Source of the DNA: Takakia lepidozioides
Lineage: Eukaryota > Streptophyta > Takakiopsida > Takakiales > Takakiaceae
Direction of reading: 5' to 3'
NCBI GenBank assembly: GCA_030704615.1
Contig: CM060734.1
Span: 56,064,042-56,128,041 of the forward strand
DNA length: 64,000 bases
Below are positions 53,246 to 62,849 of the stretch, one piece after another. Below the pieces are notes generated by a model. That model made no database searches. It worked only from the letters and a program-made list of their open reading frames with translations, and was not told where the DNA came from. The first letter of the stretch is position 1; every line of letters begins with the position of its first letter. The translations under genes were made by a program, and so were the position numbers.

Positions 53246-53560
53246 ATAAAGAAGAAGAATACAAGCACGAGCTCATAAATCTGAAGCATAAACTCATGCA
53301 TATATAACATCATCACTCAAATACAAGTCAAGCCAAGTGCACCCCATGCCATGGGGAATCCACACTACGGCGCCATAGCTAGGCGCGGTGAGGCTCAACT
53401 CGAGAAAGATGAGCCTCCCGCGCTTGCCGTGAAGATAACCACTCCAGGGCCTAAATCTGCCTTGACCCCTGGATTGACACTTGGGCCAATCCCAAATGTC
53501 AATATGTAAAAGCTAGCTATTTCCTAGCTAGTTTCACACTAGTGGTAAAATAACTTGACA
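53246..53560 (-). repeat. 5' terminal repeat of copy 1 (315 bp)
   Basis: It matches 45262-45576 base for base apart from about four substitutions and no indels. On the minus strand it begins TGTCAAGTTATTTTACC. The 179-bp ACTAGT-rich part expected to follow is missing here. Confidence 0.8.
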
Positions 53561-54021
53561 TTCCCTTCATACAAACCTCAATCAATAGATTCACATGAAA
53601 ATGCTGAAGAGACGTTACCTATGGGTAATTTTCAAGTAGTGCCGCAAACCAATTGACATATGAACCTCTCTTGCCCTTTGAACTCTGTCCTTGTCGTGAT
53701 TGTTGCGGTGGTGGATTTGATGTTGTGGCACCTGAAAGAAGTGCCATTTGAGGATCTGTTTTTCGAGGTCTGCCAAGTGGGTTTTTGGGTTTGATGGGAA
53801 TGTTTGTCTTTTTGTTTGCAACCTCCTCAGACAACTGCAATGCCATTTTATGTAACCATAGATCTCTCTCTTATTTGGTAATGGGCTTTACAAATTCTGT
53901 CAAAACTAACTGTTTGGAGGCCATGATATCTAAAACAAGACTCTAATCGCTTACTGCATCTGTGAACTCCAACACTAGTCCTCATCATAACTCGTTTTTT
54001 CCAATGTCGGTCTTGTTTTCT

Positions 54022-54900
54022 TCAAACAACAAAAAAATGCTGGCAAATTCTCTTACGTTGACATTTACACTTCAGAGCCCTATTTCGAATTGCATCTATG
54101 AGAGATAATGCTCTGTAAGTTATCAGCTTACAAGAACAATGGGTGGTTGGAATGTACTCATCAGGGTTGTTCTTCACAAAACAAAGTATGCATGGACATA
54201 GACTCCTCACCTCCATCACACGTTGAATAAAATTTTGCAGAAACAAGAGTACTGGTATGTTAAGGAGCTCCATCGATGAAGACCTCCCTAAACTGTGGCG
54301 GGAAAATTCTATGGCTACGAAAGAACGAGAGTAACTCGGAGCTTGACGGATGGTGCTTCTGAACTGCTTAATCTTTGCAGAGGCTGTGCGGGAAATTCTA
54401 TGGCCATGAAAGGACGAGAGTAACTCGGAGCTTGACGGTGCTCGTGAACTGTTTGACTGTTGCAGATGGTGCGTGCAGCCTCTAAAGATGTGGAGCTTAT
54501 CGCAAGCTTGTATTGTAGGTGGCAAAAAAATTTCAATCATAAACTGCCGAAACAATATAAAATATGAGGTGTCGAGTGGACTAAACCTCCAAAAAATAAT
54601 TATTTCGGCACTGTGCTGTCGAATTTGACGGCAACGTACGGTACATGACGACATGTGTAACTCCACTCGGGGTTACATCACAAAATGGTCTCGAAATTTG
54701 ACTAAGTCCAAATGTGGCTAAGTATAAAATTGACTAATTAGAGTTGCATAAGAGACCAAGGTATAGGGCTACACAGATTGGAATACAAATACCCGGGTTA
54801 CACTACACGAGCCTCCCATCAAGAATCAAGCCCAGAACCACATCGCCTACAATGTTACCACCTTACCATCACTCTACCCACCACAACATGAAATCCACTT
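54022..54900. other. Flank of the broken transposase gene
   Basis: It contains a tandem duplication of about 85 bp (units near 54298 and 54385, each with GAGAGTAACTCGGAGCTTGA) and the short dispersed segment at 54648-54678. A 214-residue minus ORF spans it without a recognised domain. Confidence 0.4.
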
Positions 54901-54920
54901 GGATTCTTAAGTACTAGGGC
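54780..54920 (+). repeat. Short dispersed repeat, related to 32270-32400
   Basis: Shares the ordered phrases described at 32270-32400 and ends at the same TTGGATTCTTAAGTA. It lies just left of retrotransposon copy 2. Confidence 0.5.
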
Positions 54921-55510
54921 TTCGCGTTGCTCCGCACTACTAGCGACGAATTCTGAGAACTACGTTCAATGCAAATCAGTGCACGTTGTGGAGTATGTTG
55001 AGAGTGGGTTTCAATCTCGAGCTTCAGCATTGAGAGGGCTCTTGTCATGGCAAGAGCAGGGCTGGAACAGAAGCTAAGAGGTGCGGCAAGGCCATGGAAT
55101 GTGCACCTAGGGTTTCAGAGCTTGGAAGAAGAGCTCTTGCACCACAAGAGGAGTGTCTTGTGGCTGGAAATGTAAGCCTTAGGATTTCAGGAGCTTGGCA
55201 AAGGCTGTGGAGTGCTTAGTCTTGTCTTAGAGAGCATCAAGGAGCCAAAGAGCCAAGATAGGGGGCTGATACCTCTTGGTTGCATGTGTGGAGCATGTAT
55301 TCAGCTCATTGAAGCTTCCATCTTCAAGCTTGGAGGGCAAGCAAGGAAGAGGGAAGGGTTGACTTCCCTTATGTGAGGGCAATGCATGTGTGGAGCATGC
55401 TTTCGGCCTGTTGAAGGCTTGTACTTTCAAGTTTGGGAGTGCAAGAATAGAAGGAAGGGGCTGGTTTCCCTGTAGGGCATGTGTGGAGAATGCTTCCAGC
55501 CCGCTGAAGC

Positions 55511-55729
55511 TTGTCTATCAGACTACGGCCGGATCACCCTACAGATGGCTCAGTGATGCGAGCCAAGGCCATTGTGACAGACGTGGTCTCATACGATGTC
55601 CTGGTTGGTGGGGCAGTGTTGTACCCCATGGGCTTCACCCTGGATTTTTGGGAGGAGTCAGCTTCCTATAGGCCTACATGGCAGTCAGGGGAGGGCCGGC
55701 GTTTGCAGCTCCTTGTGACGTTCATATGA
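55511..55729 (+). pseudogene. Protease C-terminal fragment, copy 2
   Basis: Begins SIRLRPDHPTDGS, directly after leader sequence ending GCTGAAGCTTGT, so a deletion has fused leader to protease. It retains VGGAVLYPMGFTLDFWEE and ends just before the DNMT frame. Confidence 0.8.
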
Positions 55730-55756
55730 GGAGTTGCGGTTGCCCAGTGAGGCAAG

Positions 55757-57322
55757 ATGCCGACACTAGCAGCATTCACAGCGGCAGTGAGTTGGCCTGG
55801 AGAGTTGCTTAAGGGCAACACTCATTCAGAGGATGTGCCACCTTCGGGAGAGCAGGATGACACGTATGGTATGGCGAAGTTGCCTACCATGGTTGCTCAG
55901 ACTCCATTGTGGGGCACGAGCAAGGATTTGCAGCGGGATGCTGATCGACGGATGCAACAAGCTTGGGTGGAGGCTTTTGTACCGTCAAGAGAGGAGGAGA
56001 GTGCGGGGATTGCACCAGGACCACCTCAGTTGTCTCCATTGGACACCACACCTATTGTGTGGCAGTATCCGGATGAAGACATTTGTCTTCTGGACTTGTT
56101 TGGCGGGATCAGCACTGGATTGGCTACTGTGTTACAGACAGGTGTACGAGTTCGGCGTTACCTATATGTGGAGAGGGATGAGACTACACGATGCGTTTCA
56201 CTTCGCCATGTTGCTCAGTTGGTGCAGTGGTACCCTGAGTTGTTGCCGGTGTCTGCAGTTCGTGGATATCAGCAAGCCTTACCAGCAGACATTTCGTTGC
56301 TGGGGGCGCAGGATTTGGAGCGGGTTGGCTCCATTGATCTGGTAGTGGCAGATTGGCCTTGCCAAGGGCATTCATCAGCCGGGCATGGCAATGGATTGCA
56401 AGACTCGAGGTCGGGTCTGTTTTGGGAGATGGTGCGGGTTTTGCGCCACTTGCAGCTTCATCAAGCTGTATCTCTAGCATACATCTTGGAGAATATGCCA
56501 CTGATGGGCGATTCTCGGGCCAGGGTGATGGCCAGTGTGCATCAAGTGCGGTCGTGGCTTGGGTTAGCAGTGTTGCTAGATGCAGCTACAGTGGGGTCAC
56601 GGGCTCATCGTCCACGGCTATGGTGGACTAACTTGATGTCACCCGCACTGCTCAAGCGTGCATTTGATGGGGTGCAACGGCCAGCACATCTCACAGTGGA
56701 TAGCATTTTGGACACAGGGAGGCAGTCTCAGCGTGTGAGACACGATGACCGTTCGCCTTTGGGAGTGGTCAACAAGGTGGGTCAACCACGAGCAACACTA
56801 CCTACACTGCTCAGCTTCCCAGGATCGCATGCTTTCCGGGATAATGGACCTGGCCTCCTATGGGATGCTCAGCAATTAGTGGAGCCTAATGCTGACGAGT
56901 GAGAGCGGGCTATGGGTTTTTCCACTGGGACCACGGCGGTGCCTTCTCTTTCTTAGGCATCACGTCGTCAGGTGTTGGGGCAAGCAATGGATCTCAATTG
57001 CTTGACCTGGATTATCAGCTTGGCTATGGCTGAGCAACGAAGAGTGCGGAGTGCACTTCCCTTGACGGTCTCTCTGCCTACCGAGACGGTACAGGCAGTG
57101 AGTGGGGGCGAGCCGGTGAGGACCATAGGGTGTAGACATCCATGGCACACGTGGGAGGTGCTTGAGGTTCAGAGGGAGTTGGCAGCCAAGGCGGCTGTGA
57201 TGGATGAGGTTGGGGAATCTTCTCGGGTTGAGGAGGTCCTCAAGGATGAGATGATGGGGCAGGATGAGGCCTTGTCATTGACTGAGCAGGCAGGGAGTAC
57301 TGCTCAAGAGGTTGCGGCATAG
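55757..57322 (+). pseudogene. Retrotransposon-encoded DNA cytosine-5 methyltransferase (DNMT3/DRM-like), copy 2
   Basis: The frame from ATG 55757 holds the ordered DNMT motifs: I LLDLFGGISTGL (111-122, SAM binding), II VERD (139-141 region), IV WPCQGHSSAGHG with nucleophile Cys202 (codon 56360-56362), VI YILENMP with Glu245, VIII SRAHRPRLWWTN (281-292). After TGA 56900 and TAG 56954, the same frame continues with motif IX/X-like ERAMGFSTGTTA and RRQVLGQAMDLNCLTW. The LDA...AHR.RLWW.N and SGLFWEMVRVL signatures are closest to DNMT3/DRM enzymes, which methylate de novo. The frame then runs as a Glu-rich linker to 57322. The two stops stand where Trp and Glu would be expected, so the ancestor was a full enzyme. 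It sits between protease and RT/RNase H positions. Confidence 0.88.
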
Positions 57323-57429
57323 TAACCACGGGACGCGTCCTCTACCTCTAAGTTTGCTGGACTTAAGGTTGCAGTTACGAAGGGCAATTGGGAGCCTGAC
57401 ATTGGACCATTGTCACTAGAGGAGAGAGA

Positions 57430-57640
57430 CGACGTATACGGCGGTTCCTGAGGTTTTAAGAATTGCTTTGCCTCTCGTGCTACGGTGGAGGAGCATGAGA
57501 GACATGTTCAGGTTGTGCATCGACCGGGTTTGGTCAATAGGGATGCGGATGGATTGAGTCGCAATCCATGCACGAGCCAGCAGGATGACACTGGAGCTCG
57601 GTGGCATGGTGAGACGGACGAGGAGATGGTGTCGGGATGA
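57430..57640 (+). pseudogene. RNase H C-terminal remnant after RT deletion, copy 2
   Basis: The frame from about 57461 gives EEHERHVQVVHRPGLVNRDA and DGLSRNP, the classic end of a Ty3-type RNase H (HRPG...N.DADGLSR). Just upstream, a linker frame ends in LSLEERDDVYGGS. The whole RT palm is missing between them. Confidence 0.8.
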
Positions 57641-57649
57641 CATGCATCT

Positions 57650-58130
57650 GCCTTTTTGTGTATCTTGGCATCGAGAGGTCGGGTTGGACCTACAACAGGG
57701 ATGACTGTAGACGGAGTGTCTGAGGACCCTGAGGCTAGTGATGAGCCAGGTGGTGCCAGAGATATACATGAGGATTTGGTTGTGTTGGACTACCTCCGCA
57801 CTGGAGATACGGCAGCTAATGTGACTGCCAAGGAGATGGATCGGATCCTGCAACGAGCCAAGAGGTTCAAGTGGGAGGGGATACACCTACTTTGAGTGTG
57901 GGAGGATGGTCGGGTGAGGATTGTGCCTCACCCCACACAGCGTGCACGGTTAGTGCGGCATGCCCATCAGGAGTTGGGGCATTTTGGAGTGTGACGCACT
58001 CACAGTTTACTGTAGGGGCAGTATTGGTGGCGTGGTATCATACAGAGGTGCAACAGTTCGTGGCTAGGTGCATGGTGTGTGATAGGGTGCGTGCTTCATT
58101 CAACGCCCCTACACCACAGTTGCATCCTTT
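57650..58130 (+). pseudogene. Integrase N-terminal zinc-finger region, copy 2
   Basis: It reads DLVVLDYLRTGDTAANVTAK and ILQRAKRFKWEG, then VPHPTQRARLVRHAHQELGH and CMVCDRVRASFN: the His-x3-His and Cys-x2-Cys of the integrase HHCC finger. Two stops interrupt it (after GIHLL and HFGV). Copy 1 has lost this segment. Confidence 0.75.
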
Positions 58131-58131
58131 A

Positions 58132-58743
58132 CCAATCATGGGATTGGGCTACAGGTGGAGTCTTGACTTCGCAGGACCGTTGCCACTGACTATGCGCCAC
58201 CACAGATATGTGTTGGTGATGGTGGAGCACTTCTCCAAGTGGATTGAGTTGGTTCCATTGCCTGACAAGGCTAGTGAGGGGGCTGCGTATGCATTCTTGG
58301 ATCGTGTGCTTAGCCGATTTGGTGCTCCAGCTGAGGTACTTACGGACCAAGGGAGATAATTCTTGGGGGAGTTTCAGGCTTTGTGTGATAAAGCCTTGAT
58401 AGACCACCGCACCACTTCTCGGGATCATCCTGAGGCCGATGGCTTGGCAGAGAGAGTTGTTCAGACGGTGAAGAGGGGTTTGCGCAAGTACGGCTTGCAG
58501 AAGGGACACCTAGGAGATTGGGATCTTCAGGTTCCTTGGTTAGCCATGGGCTACACGTTCAGCAAACAAGCATCACTTGCCTCCTTCTCACCATATTTCC
58601 TTCTTTTTGGCCGAGAGCCGGATTTGCCTGCAGCCATTCGTAGGGACACTGCTCAAGTCCTTAACCTTGACGATCCGGACGTGTGGGTACGTGCATGTGA
58701 AGCATGCAGAGTTGTTCAAGAAAGTCATGCCCATGGCTTTTGA
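58132..58743 (+). pseudogene. Integrase catalytic core, copy 2
   Basis: All three acids are present: Asp in WSLDFAGPLPL, Asp in VLTDQGR and Glu in HPEADGLAERVV. A TAA stop at 58357-58359 replaces the Glu of GREFLG. Otherwise it matches copy 1 closely. Confidence 0.88.
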
Positions 58744-58779
58744 GAACCTTGCCATTGCACAGCACCGTGATACATGATA

Positions 58780-59210
58780 CGTTGAGGTATGCCACTATAC
58801 GTGGTGGAGGATATCGTCCTGGGGTTCTGAGGTTTAGCCCTGGTGACTATGTTTATTTGCAGCAGACTGCTCCTACGACTCTGGATGTTACTGCAGGGCG
58901 TGTTATTCTGAGGGTTCGAGAGGTGTTGCCCTCAGGGGTCCTGATCTTGGAGGGTCGGGATGGCATGACTTGGAAGGACCATGTGCGTAATTGGGCGCGA
59001 TGTCACCTTCCCAATGTCGATGGCAGAGTTGACCCAAACTTGGCAGTGGTACCTGCAGGTTTGAGATGCATGCTCTCTGGGTCTGCCAAATGGGCAGCCG
59101 CCATGCTGGTGTGTGATCGATGCTCAAGGGATTGGCATATGGGATGCTTGACACCACCTCTTGAGAAGGTTCCTGACGGAGATTGGTTGTGTCCACACTA
59201 CTTGGGATAG
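58780..59210 (+). pseudogene. Integrase C-terminus and PHD finger, copy 2
   Basis: It encodes FSPGDYVYLQQTAPTTLD and then the PHD finger LRCMLSG, MLVCDRCSRDWHMGC, DGDWLCPHY, ending in a stop at 59210. Two zinc ligands have changed relative to copy 1 (Cys to Ser in the first pair, Cys to Tyr at the end). Between the two copies every C4HC3 ligand is seen intact at least once. Confidence 0.82.
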
Positions 59211-59400
59211 TGGCAGTGGACATGACTGGAGGCAGCTAACAAGACATGGGAGGCCAAGCTCATAGGAGTCAATACATAAGATCCCAAGCTCAAGTTCACA
59301 GGTTGCAAGACGGCAACTAACGATGGGGCAACTCTTGCACCCGGCCTCTTGATCTATCGAGTTTGAGTGTAGTAGGGATAGTGGTGGAGGACTTAGAGTG

Positions 59401-59682
59401 GTTATCTTCACGGCAAGCGCGGGGGACTTGTATTTGAGTGATGAGGTTATATATGCATGAGTTTATGCTTCAGATTTGTGAGCTCGTGCTTGTATTCTTC
59501 TTCTTTATCATTGTGTGGACTAGTGACTGCCATAGTGGGCAGCATAGTGGTAGCCTAGTGACTGACTAGTTGTAGCCTAGTGGTTGGACTAGTGGCTAGA
59601 CTAGTGGTGGACTAGTGATATACTAGTGTGTGGTGTGCACATGTGTTGTGTGGTTTTGGACAGCGATGTAGTTGTGTTCCGA
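59401..59682 (+). repeat. Damaged 3' LTR of copy 2
   Basis: Contains part of the 315-bp repeat (with an internal gap) followed by the ACTAGT-rich part, TTGTGTGGACTAGTGACTGC onward, and stops short at GTAGTTGTGT. The polypurine tract and LTR start seen in copy 1 have been deleted. Confidence 0.75.
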
Positions 59683-59690
59683 TACATGAT

Positions 59691-59952
59691 GCAATTTTGG
59701 ATTGTGAATGTTCAAGTCTTATTAAAAGGTATATTAATGCCATACTGAAGCCATTGGAGGATGGGGGTGCATGTGAAAACATTAAGGCTACAAGATAGCA
59801 TGTTTTACATGAAGGTGCAGTGCAATTTTGGATTGTGAATGTTCAAGTCTTATTAAAAGGTATATTAATGCCACACTAAAGCCATTGGAGGATGGCGGTG
59901 CATGTGAAAACATTAAGGCCGCAAGATAGCATGTTTTACATGAAGGTGCAAT
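59691..59952 (+). repeat. 131-bp tandem duplication
   Basis: The segment starting GCAATTTTGGATTGTGAATG at 59691 is repeated at 59822 with a few substitutions. It adjoins the broken end of retrotransposon copy 2. Confidence 0.85.
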
Positions 59953-59959
59953 GCATAGC

Positions 59960-60690
59960 CCACATTCTTGTGCATTTGTTGGTAAGATCTGTTTTGACTC
60001 ACACTGAGTATGTGATTCAGTGATGCACATACCTTGGAACCCTAGCCCTGGCCAAAAGGTAGTAGCTTCCCATCAGCTTCGAAGAAGCACATATTCTCCA
60101 CTACTGCAATGCACAGAACCTGGGCACAAAAAACATCACCTATATGCGGGATGGATTCTTACTTATGCAAAGGTTTCTGTCCCTTTGTGTAATTAACACA
60201 TTCTATCTCTTCCTACGCTATCATTTGGCCGTCATTTCTGTTATATCCATGGGGCTAATAGCCAAGCCGCTACAGCAAGAAAAATCTATTCAGTTTGCAA
60301 CATGGCTGAGCACCTTAAGGATGATTTGAAGGGCCTAGATACAGTCAGCACTAGACTGAAATCTAAACTGAGGGCAGGAGTCTACCTTAGAACAATAAAC
60401 AGATGTAGACATGAAAAGAACATTGTCAATGCCGGCAGTGTGGTTGGCAATATTCATTTTCTGACCCTGCTGCCATGACCCATTTGGGAGCTAGAGGCTA
60501 ACGTCAGTAAATATGTTGCGGTGGCATTCAACAACAGAAATCCTTCCACAGGGAATCATAGGTAATCTGGAGCTTGAAATCCGGCCCTCTTGGATGAATC
60601 TGGACCTACACTCTATCCCTGCTCCTTCAGCTATCCATGCCTCTGCACAAATCATGCATACATCCTTGCCTTGCTGCTAGCAGCTGACAA
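59960..60690. other. Intergenic with a dispersed repeat piece
   Basis: No gene supported. The part 60535-60705 matches 63018-63120 in the same orientation (shared phrases ACACTCTATCCC, CTCCTTCAGCTATCCATGC and TGCTAGCAGCTGACAATGAC). Confidence 0.45.
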
Positions 60691-60697
60691 TGACAGC

Positions 60698-61400
60698 CTA
60701 TAATTGGTTAGCATCCCATACAACAATTGCTCGGCCACATTTGGCATACATGTCCACGAGGGTATTGTTCAGAATCACATCTGGTACAATTCCAGCTTTG
60801 GCGATGCAACCATGCACCTCTTTGCCCTTCTCCAGGGCTGCCAGGCTTGCACACGCACTGCAGACGCACACAAACGTGATGTGGTCGGGCTTCACCCCTT
60901 CCCCCATCATTTGCTCATAGGTCTCCAAAGCCTCTATCCCGCGCCCCTGTTGTGCCTGCAAGCATCGCGTTCCACGACACCACGTTCAACCATAGTGTTG
61001 AAAACTCCCTTCGCATCCTTAATGCACCCACATGTGGTCGGGCTTCAGTACCCCTTCCCCCATCATTTGATCATAGGTCTCCAAGGCCTCCATATCACGC
61101 CCCCTGCTGTGCATACGTTGCAAGCAGTGTGTTCCACGTGATCAAAGATGGTTGAGCCATTTTGTTGAACACTTGGTGAGCATCCATGATGTTCCTGCAC
61201 TTAACATACATGTTGACAAGGGTGTTGAGTAGAAAAACATTTGGCGGGAATCCACTTTGGATAATGTGAGTGTGCATCTGCTTTCCAGCTTCCAGACCTT
61301 CCATCTTGATGCACTTAAGCATGAGATAGACATAAGTATCTGAAATGCCTCCTTGGTTTAAAGTCTGTACAGAGCCTTTGTCAGACAGCCTGCTACACAA
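60698..61400 (-). pseudogene. PPR protein pseudogene fragment A
   Basis: Minus-strand blocks of pentatricopeptide repeats: GKQMHTHIIQSGFPPNVFLL, NTLVNMYVKCRNIMDAHQVF (about 61340-61180), and downstream VKPDHITFVCVCSACASLAA and EKGKEVHGCIAKAGI (60900-60790). Frameshifts and stops lie between them around 61095-60961, and a near-duplicate of one segment (GACCTATGA...ATGATGGGGGAAGGGGT) occurs twice. PPR proteins bind organelle RNA; this copy is broken. Confidence 0.8.
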
Positions 61401-61879
61401 AGCATCTTCACATGGCCAGAAGTGCCAGAAGAGGCATTGTGGACTCCCTCTCTTGATCCTCTTTCAAAAGCTGCGGTCGTGGTTGAGGTGCCTGATTTTA
61501 GCAAAGGCGCCGCTGCAGCTGCTGCCTTTAGGTGACCATTTACCCATACAGGTTTCTTGTAGCTATTGATCCAAAGGGAATCATATGTAATCTGGAGCTT
61601 GAAGTTCTAGGAACACTTTTTGCCTCGATTGTCCCACCATTAACTGGGGTCAGAAAATTATTCATTCCATAGCTTCTCATCGTCTCTGTTATTTGTTTCT
61701 GGATACTTTCCTGTTGTCACATTGGCAGTATCATGTCAGTCACTCCAAATTATCAAAGGTTCACTCACCCAGCTAACTTGCAGAATTCAACACGAAAAAC
61801 TTAGGGCCGATTCTGATAAGAGGAAAAAACAGGGTGAAATGTGTTGAAGAAGGTGCCTTCATTAGCAGTGTTTGACTTT

Positions 61880-62843
61880 ATCAATTGTGCCGCTGCCGCT
61901 GCCGGGTCAACTTCTTGCTGATACGGAAGTGTGTTCCAAGGGCCGTGCTGATGAGCCCAAAAGCAATGGCCAGCTTCTCACTGTGAAGGCAAAGAGAAAA
62001 TTCCTTTCAAATGTTCCTCCTCCATATCCTGCAGTACAAAGCGTGTATACCCAGAGTCCTTCATCTGTGCAGACAACCTCTTCAGCTCTCTATTGCACCC
62101 CAAATTTGTCATTTACAACGAATGTATGCACCTGCTTGGCCACCGCAATAGAGTTGTGGCCTGGCTCCTTTATGACCCCTCTTTTCTGCATCATTTTTCT
62201 CACTCTGGCTGTGCCCTCCCACCTGCCAGCCGCAACATCGATGTTTGATAACAGAACATAAGTTCCGGCATGAGGCACCAAGCAAAGCCCCCCACACTGC
62301 AACATCTGGTTCAATTGGCATTCTTTTAATTAAGTCTTGTGCCTCATTCAGGTGGCCCGCACGGCCAAGGAGGTCTACCACGCAGCCAAAATCCACTTTG
62401 AGAGTGAGCCCATGATCCCGACTCATTGAATCAAAGTAATGGCATCTTTTATCCACCAGGTCCACATGACTACGTGCAGAGAGAACATATGTAAAGGTGA
62501 TACTGCTCGGCTTCATGCCTTCTTGTTGCATTTCTTCAAATAGTTGCAGAGCCTCTCCGCCACACCCATGCTGAGCATATCCTGCAATTATTGCACTCCA
62601 TGAGACCACATCCCGTTCAACCATGTTGTCGAATACTTCACGGGCATCCTTAGTTCTCCTGCATTCGGCATACATGTCAATGAGGGTTGTCTCCAGAATG
62701 ATATCTCGTGCAATTCCAGCTTTGATAATGTCAGCATGAACCTCCTCGCCCTTTTCCAAGGCCGCACATGCAGTGAGAAGGCAAACAAATGTGATCTTGA
62801 TGGGTGTCACACCTTTTTGAATAAAATAGATGAGCATTGACAA
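61880..62843 (-). pseudogene. PPR-E/DYW protein pseudogene fragment B
   Basis: The 244-residue frame from 62843 has PPR repeats (ITFVCLLTACAALEKGEEVH, TLIDMYAECRRTKDAREVF, DVVSWSAIIAGYAQHG, LQLFEEMQQEGMKPSSITF) and the E-region start VVDLLGRAGHLNEAQDLIK. A shift near 62310 moves the E/E+ motifs to another frame (YVLLSNIDVAAGRWEGTARV, KMMQKRGVIKEPGHNSI), then a stop. Remains of the DYW start (about EKLAIAFGLIS in mixed frames) follow near 61960. Such proteins act in organelle C-to-U editing. This one is inactive. Confidence 0.82.
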
Positions 62844-62849
62844 CTTCTC

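Larger units (their letters stand above)
45085..53560 (-). mobile_element. DNMT-PHD Ty3-type retrotransposon, copy 1 (deleted)
   Basis: The element reads on the minus strand. A 315-bp direct repeat bounds it (53246-53560 and 45262-45576, about four mismatches), with TGTC...GACA termini and a TTCC target duplication. Order from the 5' end: terminal repeat; 3 kb leader with two tandem-repeat blocks; Gag with a frameshift; aspartic protease; the first part of a DNMT; a deletion junction near 47080 directly into the integrase core; integrase C-terminus; PHD finger; and a polypurine-like tract AGGGGGGCGA (about 45757-45768, minus). The deletion removed DNMT motifs IV-X, RT, RNase H and the integrase zinc finger. 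It cannot move autonomously. Confidence 0.85.
43900..53846 (-). pseudogene. DDE-type transposase gene (pogo/CENP-B-like), split by a retrotransposon
   Basis: Minus-strand exons: 53846-53619 (GRPRKTDPQMAL, KGKRGSYVNWFAALL); then, after an intron whose ends are 53618 and 45019, an exon from 45018 (EPDKSTRPFEKLSRSSLYPW). Next come about 44770-44545 (HLDWSCRRATTACGKLPSDW, KAYDIPHALIVNMDQTG), 44400-44310 (THLVPTAREHTWERKGSKD) and about 44240-44036 (FHFTMTDNHWSNQRTCQQF, DQKMIWLINC). Asp of MDQTG and Asp of MTDNHW are the expected catalytic acids of this DDE family. Lesions include a stop between WENQ and MFMAY, a stop after EDKR and one after LINC. Two introns are visible, as expected of a genomic transposase-derived gene. 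The retrotransposon at 45085-53560 sits wholly inside one intron. Confidence 0.7.
55005..59682 (+). mobile_element. DNMT-PHD Ty3-type retrotransposon, copy 2 (deleted, inverted to copy 1)
   Basis: The plus strand is collinear with the minus strand of copy 1. Order: leader repeats (55005-55515), a jump into the protease C-terminus (55511), a nearly complete DNMT (55757-57322), a deletion near 57440 removing RT, the RNase H end, integrase zinc finger, core, C-terminus and PHD finger, then a damaged 3' LTR (59401-59682). Gag and most of the protease are lost. It supplies the segments that copy 1 lacks, apart from RT. The left boundary is uncertain because no 5' terminal repeat is present. Confidence 0.85.

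Noticed and set aside
54022-54666. 214-residue ORF as upstream transposase exon
   Set aside because: It spans a local tandem duplication and shows no similarity to the transposase family beyond chance.
37660-54678. One large transposon bounded by the GACATGTGTAACTCC phrase
   Set aside because: The two copies are in direct, not inverted, orientation, and the interval contains unrelated CACTA, LINE and retroelement pieces.
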